A stretch of DNA of 64,000 bases, from positions 1 to 64,000 of the forward strand of contig NZ_BDCU01000057.1 of the NCBI RefSeq assembly GCF_001618425.1, read 5' to 3'. A program made the position numbers and the translations under genes. The notes beneath the pieces were generated by a model that worked only from the letters and a program-made list of their open reading frames with translations, was not told the origin of the DNA and did no database searches. Of the stretch, positions 41,536 through 49,637 are shown piece after piece. Positions within the stretch are counted from its first letter, which is position 1. Each line of letters begins with the position of its first letter. This DNA comes from Nocardia fusca NBRC 14340. GTDB taxonomy: Bacteria > Actinomycetota > Actinomycetes > Mycobacteriales > Mycobacteriaceae.

Positions 41536-42741
41536 TTACCGCACCTCCACGGAGATCGGGAGCTTGGCGAAGCCCCGCACATTGGACGAGTGCACGCGGA
41601 CGAATTCGTCCTCGCGCACCCGGTAGGACTTCACCCGCGCGGCGAATTCTTGTAGCGCGACCGTTGCTTCCAGGCGGGCCAGATGGGCGCCGAGGCAGAA
41701 GTGCACACCGGCGCCGAAGCTGGCCAGATTGCCCTTCTCGGCGCGGTCCAGGTCGTAGCTGTCGGCATTGTCGAAGACCTCGCCATCCCTGTTGGCCGAA
41801 CCGATCAGCAACAGCACCTTCGACCCCGCCGGGATGACCCGGCCGTGGTACTCCAGATCCGCGGTGGCGGTCCGCGCGACGATCTGGCTGGAGGTGTCGT
41901 AGCGCAGGGTTTCCTCGACCCAGTCCGGGACCCGCTCCGGATCGGCGGCGACCTTGTCGTATTCCGCCGGGTTGCGGCCGGCCCAGTACAGGGCGTTGCC
42001 CAGCAGTTTGGTGGTGGTCTCGTTCCCTGCCACCACCATCAGGAACATGAAGCCGATGATCTCGTCGTCGGTGAGCCGGTCTCCGTCGATCTCGGCGCCG
42101 AGCAGCGCGGAGGTGAGGTCGTCGGTGGGGTTCTCGCGGCGCTGCGCGACCATGTTCGAGTAGTAGACCACCAGGTTCAGCGAGGCCTCGATCGCCGAAT
42201 CCGGGACATCGGTCACCCCGTCCTCGCGGTGCATGACCGTATCGGCCATATGGCGGATCTCGTCGCGGTCGGCGGCCGGTACACCCATCAGCTCGGAGAT
42301 GACGTCCATCGGCAGTTTGCCCGCGAAGTCCTGGATCCAGTCGAATTCGCCGCGCTCGAGTGCCGGTTCCAGGTATTCCAGCGTCAGTTCCCGGATGCGG
42401 GTCTCCATATCGGCCACCCGCTTGGGGGTGAAACCTTTGAAAACCAGCTTGCGCATCCGCATATGCCGGGGATCGTCCATGGCGAGGAACGACATGGTCT
42501 TGTGCGCGTGCGGCCCCCAGGCCGCGGGGTCGAGCGAGACGCCGTTGGCATTCGACAGCGCGGCGGCGTTGCGGAATCCCGCGGTGACATCCGCGTGCCG
42601 CGACAGCGCGTAGAAATCGAGTTCGGCGTTGTAGTAGAGCGGCGCCTCCGCGCGCAGCCGGGCGTAGATCGGGTACGGGTCTTCATGGAAGACGTAGTCG
42701 TAGGGGTCGAACGTCACCGGCTCCAACGATGCGGCCGTCAT
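41536..42741 (-). CDS. Cytochrome P450, CYP123-like (Rv0766c type)
   Basis: A 401-residue P450. Signatures are MVVAGNETTTK (235-245), EETLR (ExxR) and heme loop FGAGVHFCLGAHLAR with Cys349. The N-terminal PYDYVFHEDPYPIYARLR and C-terminal VRVHSSNVRGFAKLPIS match my memory of mycobacterial CYP123 very closely. It is the first gene of the leftward operon and is divergent from aldA, the same arrangement as Rv0766c/Rv0768. Substrate unknown. ATG 42741 has aggtggg upstream. Confidence 0.92.
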   Translation of the reverse strand: MTAASLEPVTFDPYDYVFHEDPYPIYARLRAEAPLYYNAELDFYALSRHADVTAGFRNAAALSNANGVSLDPAAWGPHAHKTMSFLAMDDPRHMRMRKLVFKGFTPKRVADMETRIRELTLEYLEPALERGEFDWIQDFAGKLPMDVISELMGVPAADRDEIRHMADTVMHREDGVTDVPDSAIEASLNLVVYYSNMVAQRRENPTDDLTSALLGAEIDGDRLTDDEIIGFMFLMVVAGNETTTKLLGNALYWAGRNPAEYDKVAADPERVPDWVEETLRYDTSSQIVARTATADLEYHGRVIPAGSKVLLLIGSANRDGEVFDNADSYDLDRAEKGNLASFGAGVHFCLGAHLARLEATVALQEFAARVKSYRVREDEFVRVHSSNVRGFAKLPISVEVR

Positions 42742-42812
42742 CGGACCCACCTCTGTTTCGATAACGAGTTCTCGCCGGGCGCGATCGAGCGACCGCCGGG
42801 GAGAGACACATA

Positions 42813-42830
42813 GCTGGACATGTGTCTGGA
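42813..42830. promoter_or_regulatory. Predicted TetR operator, site C, before the CYP123-like gene
   Basis: GCTGGACA-TG-TGTCTGGA. Its right arm is the exact inverse of TCCAGACA. Core form is RGACA-N2-TGTCY, as at sites A and D. It lies 72 bp upstream of the P450 start. Confidence 0.6.
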
Positions 42831-42976
42831 CGGTACCAGCGGCGCGCCTCCGCGACAATGATCGTACGAGAATTGACTGCTCAGAAGCGCCGAGACAGCC
42901 GACCAGGAATATCGACCCGGACTACCGACCCCATCCGGGCCGGGTTTGCGGCACGATCAGCACCGAGCGCGAACGA

Positions 42977-42990
42977 TAGAACCCGTTCTT
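42977..42990. promoter_or_regulatory. KstR-like operator
   Basis: TAGAAC-CC-GTTCTT fits the published KstR pattern TnnAACnnGTTnnA in all defined positions except the last base. KstR controls cholesterol catabolism genes in mycolic-acid actinobacteria, and a CYP125-like gene lies in the divergent operon. One site alone is modest evidence. Confidence 0.45.
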
Positions 42991-43029
42991 GCACTCGCGA
43001 AAGAGTCCGGACTATATTCCATACACCTG

Positions 43030-43047
43030 TCCAGACAGTATTGGGGT
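43030..43047. promoter_or_regulatory. Predicted TetR half operator, site B, before aldA
   Basis: An exact TCCAGACA half-site followed by GT and a poor right arm (attggggt), and preceded so that CTGTC-CA-GACAG (43027-43038) is itself a perfect dyad. It ends six bases before the aldA start codon. Confidence 0.5.
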
Positions 43048-43052
43048 CTTTC

Positions 43053-44522
43053 ATGAACAGTCTTCTGCCCGGCGACAGTTCTCGACTGCTGATCGGCGGC
43101 AGCCTCGTGCCCGGCGGCAACGGCGTGTTCGAGAATGTGAACCCGGCGACCGAGGAGGTCATCGGCACCGCGGCCGACGCGGACGCCGCCGATATGAACG
43201 CCGCCATCGCCGCGGCCCGCACCGCCTTCGACGACACCGACTGGTCCCGTGACCACGCGTTCCGGGTGCGCTGCCTGGAGCAATTGCAGGCCGGCCTGAA
43301 GGCGCACGCGGAGGAACTGCGCGAGATCACCGTCGCCGAGGTGGGCGCTCCGATCATGTTCACCAGCGGCCCCCAGCTCGAGGGTCCCGTCGAGGACCTG
43401 AGCTTCGCCACGCAACTGGCCGCGAACTACGAATGGGAAACCGAACTGGGCGTGGCCGCGCCGATGGGTATCCGCACCCACCGGGCGTTGCGCCGCGAAG
43501 CGGTCGGCGTGGTCGGCGCGATCACCCCGTGGAACTTCCCGCACCAGATCAACTTGGCGAAACTGGGCCCGGCGCTGGCCGCGGGCAACACCGTCGTCCT
43601 CAAACCCGCCCCCGACACCCCGTGGTGCGCCGCCGCGCTCGCGTCGATCGTCACCGAGGAGACCGAGATCCCGCCCGGGGTGGTCAATATCGTCACCTCC
43701 GCCGATCACGGCCTCGGTGCACAGCTCTCCGGTGATCCGCGGGTCGACCTGATCAGTTTCACCGGATCCACCAACACCGGTCGCGCCGTAATGGCCTCGG
43801 CAGCGGCCAATCTCAAGAAGACCTTCCTCGAACTCGGCGGGAAGTCGGCGTTCATCGTGCTCGACGACGCCGACCTCGCCACCGCGGTGAGCTACGCCGG
43901 ATTCTCGCTGTGTGTGCACGCAGGCCAGGGCTGCGCCCTGTCCACGCGCCTGCTGGTACCGCGGAACAAATACGAGGAGGCGCTCGAGGCCGCCGCGAAC
44001 ACCATGCGCGGTATCCGTCCCGGCGACCCGGCGAACCCCGGCACCGTATGCGGTCCGGTGATCTCCGACCGTCAGCGCAGCCGGGTACTCGGCTATATCG
44101 ACAGCGCCCGCGCCGACGGCGGCCGGATCGTGGCCGGCGGAGGCCGCCCGGCCGAACACGACCGTGGTTTCTATGTCGAACCCACGGTCATCGCCGACCT
44201 GGACAACAGCGCCAAGGCCGCCCAGGAGGAGATCTTCGGCCCGGTCCTGGTAGTGCTCCCCCACGACGGCGACGACGATGCCGTCCGAATCGCCAACGAC
44301 TCCCCCTACGGCCTGTCCGGCGCGGTGTGGGGTAAGGACCCCGAGCGGATCCGCCGGGTCACCGACCGGGTGCGCACCGGCACGCTCGGCGTCAACGGCG
44401 GTATGTGGTACAGCGCCGACGCGCCCTTCGGCGGCTACAAACAGTCCGGTATCGGCCGCGAGATGGGCGTCGCCGGGTTCGAGGAGTACCTGGAGACCAA
44501 ACTCGTCGCCACCGCGCAGTAG
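43053..44522 (+). CDS. Aldehyde dehydrogenase (Rv0768/AldA type)
   Basis: A 489-residue NAD(P)-dependent aldehyde dehydrogenase. Catalytic residues are Asn161 (PWNFP), Glu260 (LELGGK) and Cys294 (GQGCALST); the cofactor loop FTGSTNTG is intact. It leads a rightward operon with an SDR, a 3-hydroxyisobutyrate-dehydrogenase-like gene and an FAD dehydrogenase, mirroring Rv0768-Rv0770. With the divergent P450s it would convert a hydroxylated alkyl or sterol side chain through aldehyde to acid, which is inference. The frame is open upstream, but ATG 43053 matches the family start. Confidence 0.94.
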   Translation: MNSLLPGDSSRLLIGGSLVPGGNGVFENVNPATEEVIGTAADADAADMNAAIAAARTAFDDTDWSRDHAFRVRCLEQLQAGLKAHAEELREITVAEVGAPIMFTSGPQLEGPVEDLSFATQLAANYEWETELGVAAPMGIRTHRALRREAVGVVGAITPWNFPHQINLAKLGPALAAGNTVVLKPAPDTPWCAAALASIVTEETEIPPGVVNIVTSADHGLGAQLSGDPRVDLISFTGSTNTGRAVMASAAANLKKTFLELGGKSAFIVLDDADLATAVSYAGFSLCVHAGQGCALSTRLLVPRNKYEEALEAAANTMRGIRPGDPANPGTVCGPVISDRQRSRVLGYIDSARADGGRIVAGGGRPAEHDRGFYVEPTVIADLDNSAKAAQEEIFGPVLVVLPHDGDDDAVRIANDSPYGLSGAVWGKDPERIRRVTDRVRTGTLGVNGGMWYSADAPFGGYKQSGIGREMGVAGFEEYLETKLVATAQ

Positions 44523-44592
44523 GCGCGCGGCGGCCCCACAGCAGCGGAACCTTTTCCGACCAAGCTTTCCCGATCAGCGAGGAGCTCATCCC

Positions 44593-45342
44593 ATGGCTCG
44601 TTTCACCGGTAGGACCGCCATCGTCACCGGCGCCGCCCGCGGTATCGGCGAGGTCTACGCGCAGGCGCTGGCCGCCGAGGGCGCGTCGGTCGTCGTCGCG
44701 GATCTGAACGAAGAGGGCGGTACCGCCGTCGCCGAGAAGATCGTGGCCGACGGCGGCACCGCGTCGTTCCACACCGTCGACGTATCCGACCCGGATTCGG
44801 CCAGGGCACTGGCCGATTTCACCGTCGAGAAGTACGGCAAGATCGACCATCTGGTGAACAACGCCGCCATCTACGGCGGGATGAAACTCGATCTGCTGCT
44901 CACCGTGCCGTGGGACTACTACAAGAAGTTCATGTCGGTGAACCTGGACGGCGCCCTGGTGATGACCCGCGCGGTCTGGGAGAACATGGCGGCAGGTGGC
45001 GGCGGCTCGATCGTCAACCAATCCTCCACGGCGGCCTGGGTGTACTCCGGTTTCTACGGTCTGGCGAAGGTCGGCATCAACGGCCTCACCCAGCAGCTGG
45101 CCACCGAGCTCGGCGGATCGAACATCCGGGTCAACGCGATCGCCCCGGGACCCACCGATACCGAGGCCACCAAGACCACCACGCCCGAGAGCATGGTCAA
45201 GGATATGGTGAACCGGCTGCCGCTCAAGCGGATGGGCACGCCCGACGATATGGCCGGCGCCCTGCTCTACCTGCTCTCCGACGACGCCTCCTGGGTCACC
45301 GGGCAGATCTTCTGCGTCGACGGCGGCCAGGTGATCCGGTAG
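44593..45342 (+). CDS. Short-chain dehydrogenase/reductase (Rv0769 type)
   Basis: A 249-residue SDR with TGAARGIG (12-19), NNAA, SIVNQSS and catalytic YGLAK, and the C-terminal family ending VTGQIFCVDGGQV. GGAG lies eight bases before ATG 44593. The stop shares one base with the GTG of the next gene. Position between aldA and the HIBADH-like gene equals Rv0769. It probably interconverts a hydroxy and keto group on the same substrate. Confidence 0.93.
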   Translation: MARFTGRTAIVTGAARGIGEVYAQALAAEGASVVVADLNEEGGTAVAEKIVADGGTASFHTVDVSDPDSARALADFTVEKYGKIDHLVNNAAIYGGMKLDLLLTVPWDYYKKFMSVNLDGALVMTRAVWENMAAGGGGSIVNQSSTAAWVYSGFYGLAKVGINGLTQQLATELGGSNIRVNAIAPGPTDTEATKTTTPESMVKDMVNRLPLKRMGTPDDMAGALLYLLSDDASWVTGQIFCVDGGQVIR

Positions 45343-46379
45343 TGAGCGCGGACTCCGCCGGCCGCACCCGGGTCGGTTTCATCGGCCTGGGCGATATGGG
45401 CGCGCCGATGGCGAAGAAACTGCTGGACTGGTCCGGCGGTCTCACCGTCTGCGATACCCGGCCCGAGGCGGTGGAACCGTTCACCGCCGCGGGCGCCGAA
45501 GCCGCCGCCACCGCGGCCGAACTGGCCGCGAAATGCGGGGTCATCAGTATCGCGGTGGTGAACGACCGGCAGGTCCGCGCCGTACTCACCGGCGAGAACG
45601 GGATTTTGCGCACCGCCGCGCCGGGCACCGTGGTGGCCGTGCACTCCACCATCGGCGACGAGTCCGCGGTGGAATTCGCCCGGCTCTGCGCCGAACGCGG
45701 CGTGCATCTGGTCGACGCCCCGATCAGCGGCGGGGCCGCAGGCGCGAACAGCGGCCGGCTGGCCGTGATGATCGGCGGCAGCGCCGACGCGGTCGCGACG
45801 GTGCGCGAACCCTTCGGCTGTTTCGCCGATCTCGTGGTGCACGCCGGCGAGGTCGGGGCCGGCACCCGGATGAAACTGGCCCGCAATCTGCTGCACTTCA
45901 TCTCGTTCACCGCCGCCACCGAGGCACAGCGGCTGGCCGAGGCCGCCGGGCTCGATATCACCGCACTGGGCAAGGTGGTCCGCCACTCCGACGCGGTCAC
46001 CGGCGGGGCGGGTTCGATCATGCTGCGCGATACCACCGCCCCCATCGCGGAGGGCGATTTCTGGTTGCCGATCCTCACCCATGTCCGGGAACTCGGGGAG
46101 AAGGATCTGTCCCTGGCTCTCGACCTGGGCGGCCGGGTCGACGCCGAGCTGCCCCTGGCCGCGCTGGCACTGACGCGCCTCGGCGAGGGACTGGGCGTCG
46201 GGCGGGGCGAGATCGCCGCCGCGCGGCACGGAGCCACCGCCGCGCCGCAAGACACCCCCACCGCTGAGCGGGACGGCCACCCCACTCCCGCATCGGGACG
46301 TGCCACCATCGCCGCACAGCAGGCCGCCCCGGGGACCCCGGCAGCCGGCGCGCAGAACGACAGTAAGGAATCCGAATAA
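45342..46379 (+). CDS. 3-hydroxyisobutyrate-dehydrogenase-like oxidoreductase (Rv0770 type)
   Basis: A 345-residue beta-hydroxyacid dehydrogenase. The Rossmann motif GFIGLGDMGAPMAKKLL starts near residue 12, the substrate loop DAPISGGAAGANSG follows, and the catalytic Lys with Asn is in MKLARNLLHF. The last 55 residues are an Ala/Pro/Thr-rich extension absent from typical members and probably disordered. It starts at GTG overlapping the previous stop, and its TAA overlaps the next ATG (TAATG). Confidence 0.92.
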   Translation: MSADSAGRTRVGFIGLGDMGAPMAKKLLDWSGGLTVCDTRPEAVEPFTAAGAEAAATAAELAAKCGVISIAVVNDRQVRAVLTGENGILRTAAPGTVVAVHSTIGDESAVEFARLCAERGVHLVDAPISGGAAGANSGRLAVMIGGSADAVATVREPFGCFADLVVHAGEVGAGTRMKLARNLLHFISFTAATEAQRLAEAAGLDITALGKVVRHSDAVTGGAGSIMLRDTTAPIAEGDFWLPILTHVRELGEKDLSLALDLGGRVDAELPLAALALTRLGEGLGVGRGEIAAARHGATAAPQDTPTAERDGHPTPASGRATIAAQQAAPGTPAAGAQNDSKESE

Positions 46380-47845
46380 TGGCCGACCCCACCTCTCTCC
46401 GACCGTTACCCGCCGCCGAGGTCACCGAGTGGGACCGCACCGCCGATGTGGTCGTGGCCGGCTACGGGATCGCCGGTGTCTGCGCCGCGATCGAGGCGGC
46501 GCGGGCCGGTTCGAACGTACTGATCCTGGAGCGCACCAGCGGCTGGGGCGGTGCGGCGGCGCTGGCCGGCGGTTTCATCTACCTCGGTGGCGGCACGCCG
46601 TTGCAGAAGGCACTCGGCTTCGCGGACAGCCCGGAGAACATGGAGAAGTTCATGGTCGCCGCGCTGGGTCCGGGGGTGGATCGCGCGAAGATCGCCGACT
46701 ACTGCCGCGGCAGTGTCGAGCACTACGAATGGCTGGTGGCCAACGGTGTGCCCTTCAAAGAGGAATTCTGGGGCGAACCCGGCTGGGAACCCCCGCACGA
46801 CGAGGGACTGATGTATTCCGGCGGGGAGAACGCGGCCCCGTTCAACACCGTCGCCGACCCCGCTCCGCGCGGCCACGTCCCGCAGATGAGCAACAAGCGG
46901 ACCGGTGCCAAGGGCGGCGGCTACATGCTGATGAAACCGCTGGCCGAAACCGCCGAGAAGCTCGGTGTCGCAGCCGAATACGACACCCGGATCCAGCGCC
47001 TGATCGTCGACGGCGACCGGGTGGTCGGTGTGGTCGCCAAACAGTACGGCAGGGAACTGACCATCCGGGCCGAGCGCGGGGTCGTCCTGGCCACCGGCAG
47101 TTTCGCCTACCACGATCAGATGATCGAAGGTTTCGCGCCGCGGCTCATCGGCCGCCCGGGCGCCGCCATCGAGGAACACGACGGGATCGCCATCCGGATC
47201 GCGCAGGCGCTCGGCGCCGATCTGGCCCATATGGACGCCACCGAGGTCGCGTTCTTCGGCGATCCGCAGATGATGGCGCGCGGCATCCTGGTGAACGGCC
47301 GCGGCCAGCGGTATGTCCCGGAGGACACCTATCCCGGCCGGATCGGGCAGATGACCCTGTTCCACCAGGAGAACCAGGCGTTCCTGATCATCGGCGAGGC
47401 CGCCTACGAGGAATCGCTGACCACCGAGACCTCCACCCCGTTCTTCCGCCAGCCGCCGACCTGGGCGGCGGAGACGATCGCCGAACTCGAATCCGATATC
47501 GGCCTGCCCGAACTGGCCCTGCAGACCACGGTCGAGCTGTACAACAAGCACGCCGCGAACGGTCAGGACCCGCTGCTGGGCAAGAAAGCGGAGTGGACCA
47601 AGCCGCTGGAGGGCCCCTTCGCCGCGTTCGATATGCGCGGTTTCACCGCGGGATTCACTCTGGGCGGTCTGCGTACCGATCTGGATTCGCGGGTCCTGCA
47701 CGTGAACGGCGAACCCATTCCCGGGCTGTTCGCCGCGGGCCGCTGCACCTCCGGTGTCTGCGCGGGCGGATACGCCAGCGGGACCTCGCTGGGTGACGGC
47801 AGTTTCTACGGCCGCCGGGCCGGGATTGCGGCCGCGAAGAACTGA
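46379..47845 (+). CDS. FAD-binding dehydrogenase, ketosteroid-dehydrogenase / fumarate-reductase family
   Basis: A 488-residue flavoprotein. The FAD motif VVVAGYGIAGVCAAIEAA occupies about 29-46, then ERTSGWGGAAALAGG; a C-terminal FAD segment LFAAGRCTSGVCAGGYASG closes the site. This architecture is shared by 3-ketosteroid delta-1-dehydrogenases and fumarate-reductase-type desaturases. Steroid use fits the CYP125-like gene nearby but is not proven by motifs. It is the last catabolic gene before the tetR gene, 18 bp downstream. Confidence 0.9.
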   Translation: MADPTSLRPLPAAEVTEWDRTADVVVAGYGIAGVCAAIEAARAGSNVLILERTSGWGGAAALAGGFIYLGGGTPLQKALGFADSPENMEKFMVAALGPGVDRAKIADYCRGSVEHYEWLVANGVPFKEEFWGEPGWEPPHDEGLMYSGGENAAPFNTVADPAPRGHVPQMSNKRTGAKGGGYMLMKPLAETAEKLGVAAEYDTRIQRLIVDGDRVVGVVAKQYGRELTIRAERGVVLATGSFAYHDQMIEGFAPRLIGRPGAAIEEHDGIAIRIAQALGADLAHMDATEVAFFGDPQMMARGILVNGRGQRYVPEDTYPGRIGQMTLFHQENQAFLIIGEAAYEESLTTETSTPFFRQPPTWAAETIAELESDIGLPELALQTTVELYNKHAANGQDPLLGKKAEWTKPLEGPFAAFDMRGFTAGFTLGGLRTDLDSRVLHVNGEPIPGLFAAGRCTSGVCAGGYASGTSLGDGSFYGRRAGIAAAKN

Positions 47846-47854
47846 AACGGTACA

Positions 47855-47872
47855 TTCAGACACATGTCCGAA
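47855..47872. promoter_or_regulatory. Predicted TetR operator, site D, over the tetR start codon
   Basis: TTCAGACA-CA-TGTCCGAA is a palindrome with one mismatched pair, and the ATG of tetR lies inside it. Binding here could block transcription into or translation-proximal elongation of tetR. Confidence 0.65.
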
Positions 47873-48442
47873 GGTGAACCCGTCGTCGTGGAGGCGACCC
47901 GTCGGCGCCTGTCCGCGAAACAGGCCGATACGGTCGACAAACTGACGAAGGCCGCGGTGGAGGTACTGACACGCGAGGGGTTCGCGGGAATGACCATCCG
48001 GATGGTCGCCGCCGCGGCCGGTGTCGGCACCGCCACCGCGTACACCTATTTCTCGTCGAAGGAACACCTGGTCGCCGAGATATTCTGGCGGCGGCTGGTG
48101 GCGGCGCCCTCACCGGTCAGCGAGGATCCCGATCCCACGGTCCGGGTGGTGGCCGAGCTGCGTGCCATCGCCATGCTGGTCGCCGACGACCAGGAGGTCT
48201 CCGGCGCGGTCACCAGCGCCATGCTCGGCCGCGATCCCGATGTGGCCCATCTGCGCGCCCGCATCGGCCTGGAGATCCGCACCCGGATCGAGCGCGCGCT
48301 GGGTCCCGACCCGGATCCGGAGGTGGTCGTCTCGCTGGAACTGGTCTACGCGGGCGCACTCGTCCGGGCCGGTATGGGCTATGCCTCCTACGCCGATATC
48401 GCCGACCTCATCGAGAAATCCGCGCTGTTGATCCTGCGCTGA
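47864..48442 (+). CDS. TetR-family transcriptional regulator
   Basis: A 192-residue regulator with an N-terminal helix-turn-helix (about 25-72, MTIRMVAAAAGVGTATAYTYFSSKEHLVAEIF) and a helical ligand-binding domain. Described here in pieces, the recognition helix is GVGTATAYTYF. A palindromic operator overlaps its start codon and related sites precede the MCE gene and both divergent operons, so it probably represses this locus and itself, released by a lipid or CoA ligand. In M. tuberculosis, Rv0767c lies in the corresponding locus. Confidence 0.93.
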   Translation: MSEGEPVVVEATRRRLSAKQADTVDKLTKAAVEVLTREGFAGMTIRMVAAAAGVGTATAYTYFSSKEHLVAEIFWRRLVAAPSPVSEDPDPTVRVVAELRAIAMLVADDQEVSGAVTSAMLGRDPDVAHLRARIGLEIRTRIERALGPDPDPEVVVSLELVYAGALVRAGMGYASYADIADLIEKSALLILR

Positions 48443-48460
48443 GCATCGGAGCTTCGAGAA

Positions 48461-48940
48461 GTGAACAACCGCCCCAAACAGCTCGACTCGTCCTTCGTGC
48501 CGACTGTCATCAAGTACATGTCCAAGGTCAACACCTGGGCCTACCGGAAAACCGGCGGCCGGATCGGCGGCACCTGGCGCGTCGGGGCGGGCTTCCGCAA
48601 ACCGGTGCCCACGCTGCTGCTGGAACACACCGGTCGCAAATCCGGTAAGCAGTTCACGGTGCCGCTGCTGTTCCTGCGCGACGACGCGAACATCATCGTG
48701 GTCGCGTCGCAGGGCGGGCTACCGAAGAACCCGCAGTGGTACTACAACCTCGTCGCGCAGCCGGATACCACCGTGCAGATCGGCAAGGACCTGATCCCGG
48801 TGCGGGCCCGTCTCGCCGACGACGCCGAACGGGATCGGCTGTGGCCGAAACTACTCGAACTGTACGCCGATTTCGACAACTACCAGTCGTGGACCGAACG
48901 CCGTATCCCGGTGTTCGTGCTGGTCCCCCGCACGCCCTGA
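48461..48940 (+). CDS. Ddn-family F420-dependent nitroreductase-like protein
   Basis: A 159-residue flavin/deazaflavin-dependent protein of the Ddn (Rv3547) family. The family core TLLLEHTGRKSGKQFTVPLL and QGGLPKNPQWYYNL is clear. Such enzymes use reduced F420 to reduce quinones or unsaturated substrates. It starts at GTG 48461, 18 bp after tetR, and may share its transcript. A membrane-binding N-terminal helix is usual in the family. Confidence 0.92.
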   Translation: MNNRPKQLDSSFVPTVIKYMSKVNTWAYRKTGGRIGGTWRVGAGFRKPVPTLLLEHTGRKSGKQFTVPLLFLRDDANIIVVASQGGLPKNPQWYYNLVAQPDTTVQIGKDLIPVRARLADDAERDRLWPKLLELYADFDNYQSWTERRIPVFVLVPRTP

Positions 48941-49022
48941 CGGTTCGGGTGGTCCCGGCCGGCCGTGTCCGCGCCGATTCGGCGGCACCCGTGCGGGTGC
49001 CGCCGAATACGCGTGTGGCTTT

Positions 49023-49637
49023 TCAGGCCTGCGCGGGCACGTTGGCCCGCTCGGCGCCGAGGGTGGTGTCGGGTCCGTGCCCGGTGTGGACCACCGTCTG
49101 CTCGGGTAGCGCGAACAGCCGCTCGTTGATGGAGGCGAGGATGGTCGGATAGTCGGAATAGGACCGGCCGGTCGCGCCGGGGCCGCCCTCGAACAACGTA
49201 TCGCCGCTGAAGACCTCGCCGCTCCCGGTGGAGTACAGGCAGCACGATCCCGGTGAATGTCCCGGCGTGTGCAGGACCCGCAGTTCCGCGCCCCCGACCC
49301 GGAACACCTCGCCGTCGGCCAGCGGCCGGTACTCCACACCGGGATGGGTCTGCTGCCAGAGCACATCGTCGTCGGGATGCAGGAAGATCGGCGCACCCGT
49401 CGCCGCCGACAATGTGGGCGCCACAGTGACATGATCGTTGTGCGCGTGCGTGCACACGACGGCGGTCACCCGGCGCCCGGCCACGGCGCCGAGAATCGGC
49501 TGCGCGTCGTGCGCGGCGTCGATGATCAGCACTTCGGTGTCGTCGCCGACGAGCCAGATATTGTTCGCCACATCCCAGCAGCCGCCGTCGAGGCAGAACT
49601 GCCCCTCGGTGACGATCCGTTCGACCCGGGCCGTCAC
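49023..49637 (-). CDS. Metallo-beta-lactamase-fold hydrolase (Rv2260-like)
   Basis: A 204-residue MBL-fold hydrolase with the dinuclear metal motif HAHNDH (64-69), later ligands in TPGHSPGS and SGDTLFEGGPG, and the terminal TGHGPDT. Its GTG start overlaps the stop of the mycothiol-dependent formaldehyde dehydrogenase gene (GTGA), as in Rv2259-Rv2260. It probably hydrolyses the S-formylmycothiol product or a related thioester, which is inference. Confidence 0.93.
   Translation of the reverse strand: MTARVERIVTEGQFCLDGGCWDVANNIWLVGDDTEVLIIDAAHDAQPILGAVAGRRVTAVVCTHAHNDHVTVAPTLSAATGAPIFLHPDDDVLWQQTHPGVEYRPLADGEVFRVGGAELRVLHTPGHSPGSCCLYSTGSGEVFSGDTLFEGGPGATGRSYSDYPTILASINERLFALPEQTVVHTGHGPDTTLGAERANVPAQA

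Larger units (their letters stand above)
42742..43052. other. 311-bp divergent control region of the P450/aldA locus
   Basis: No gene is evident. The gap contains a TetR-type operator (site C, 42813-42830) nearest the P450 start, a KstR-like palindrome at 42977-42990, and a half operator (site B, 43030-43047) just before aldA. An inverted pair AGACACA (42804-42810) and TGTGTCT (42821-42827) overlaps site C. Confidence 0.6.
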
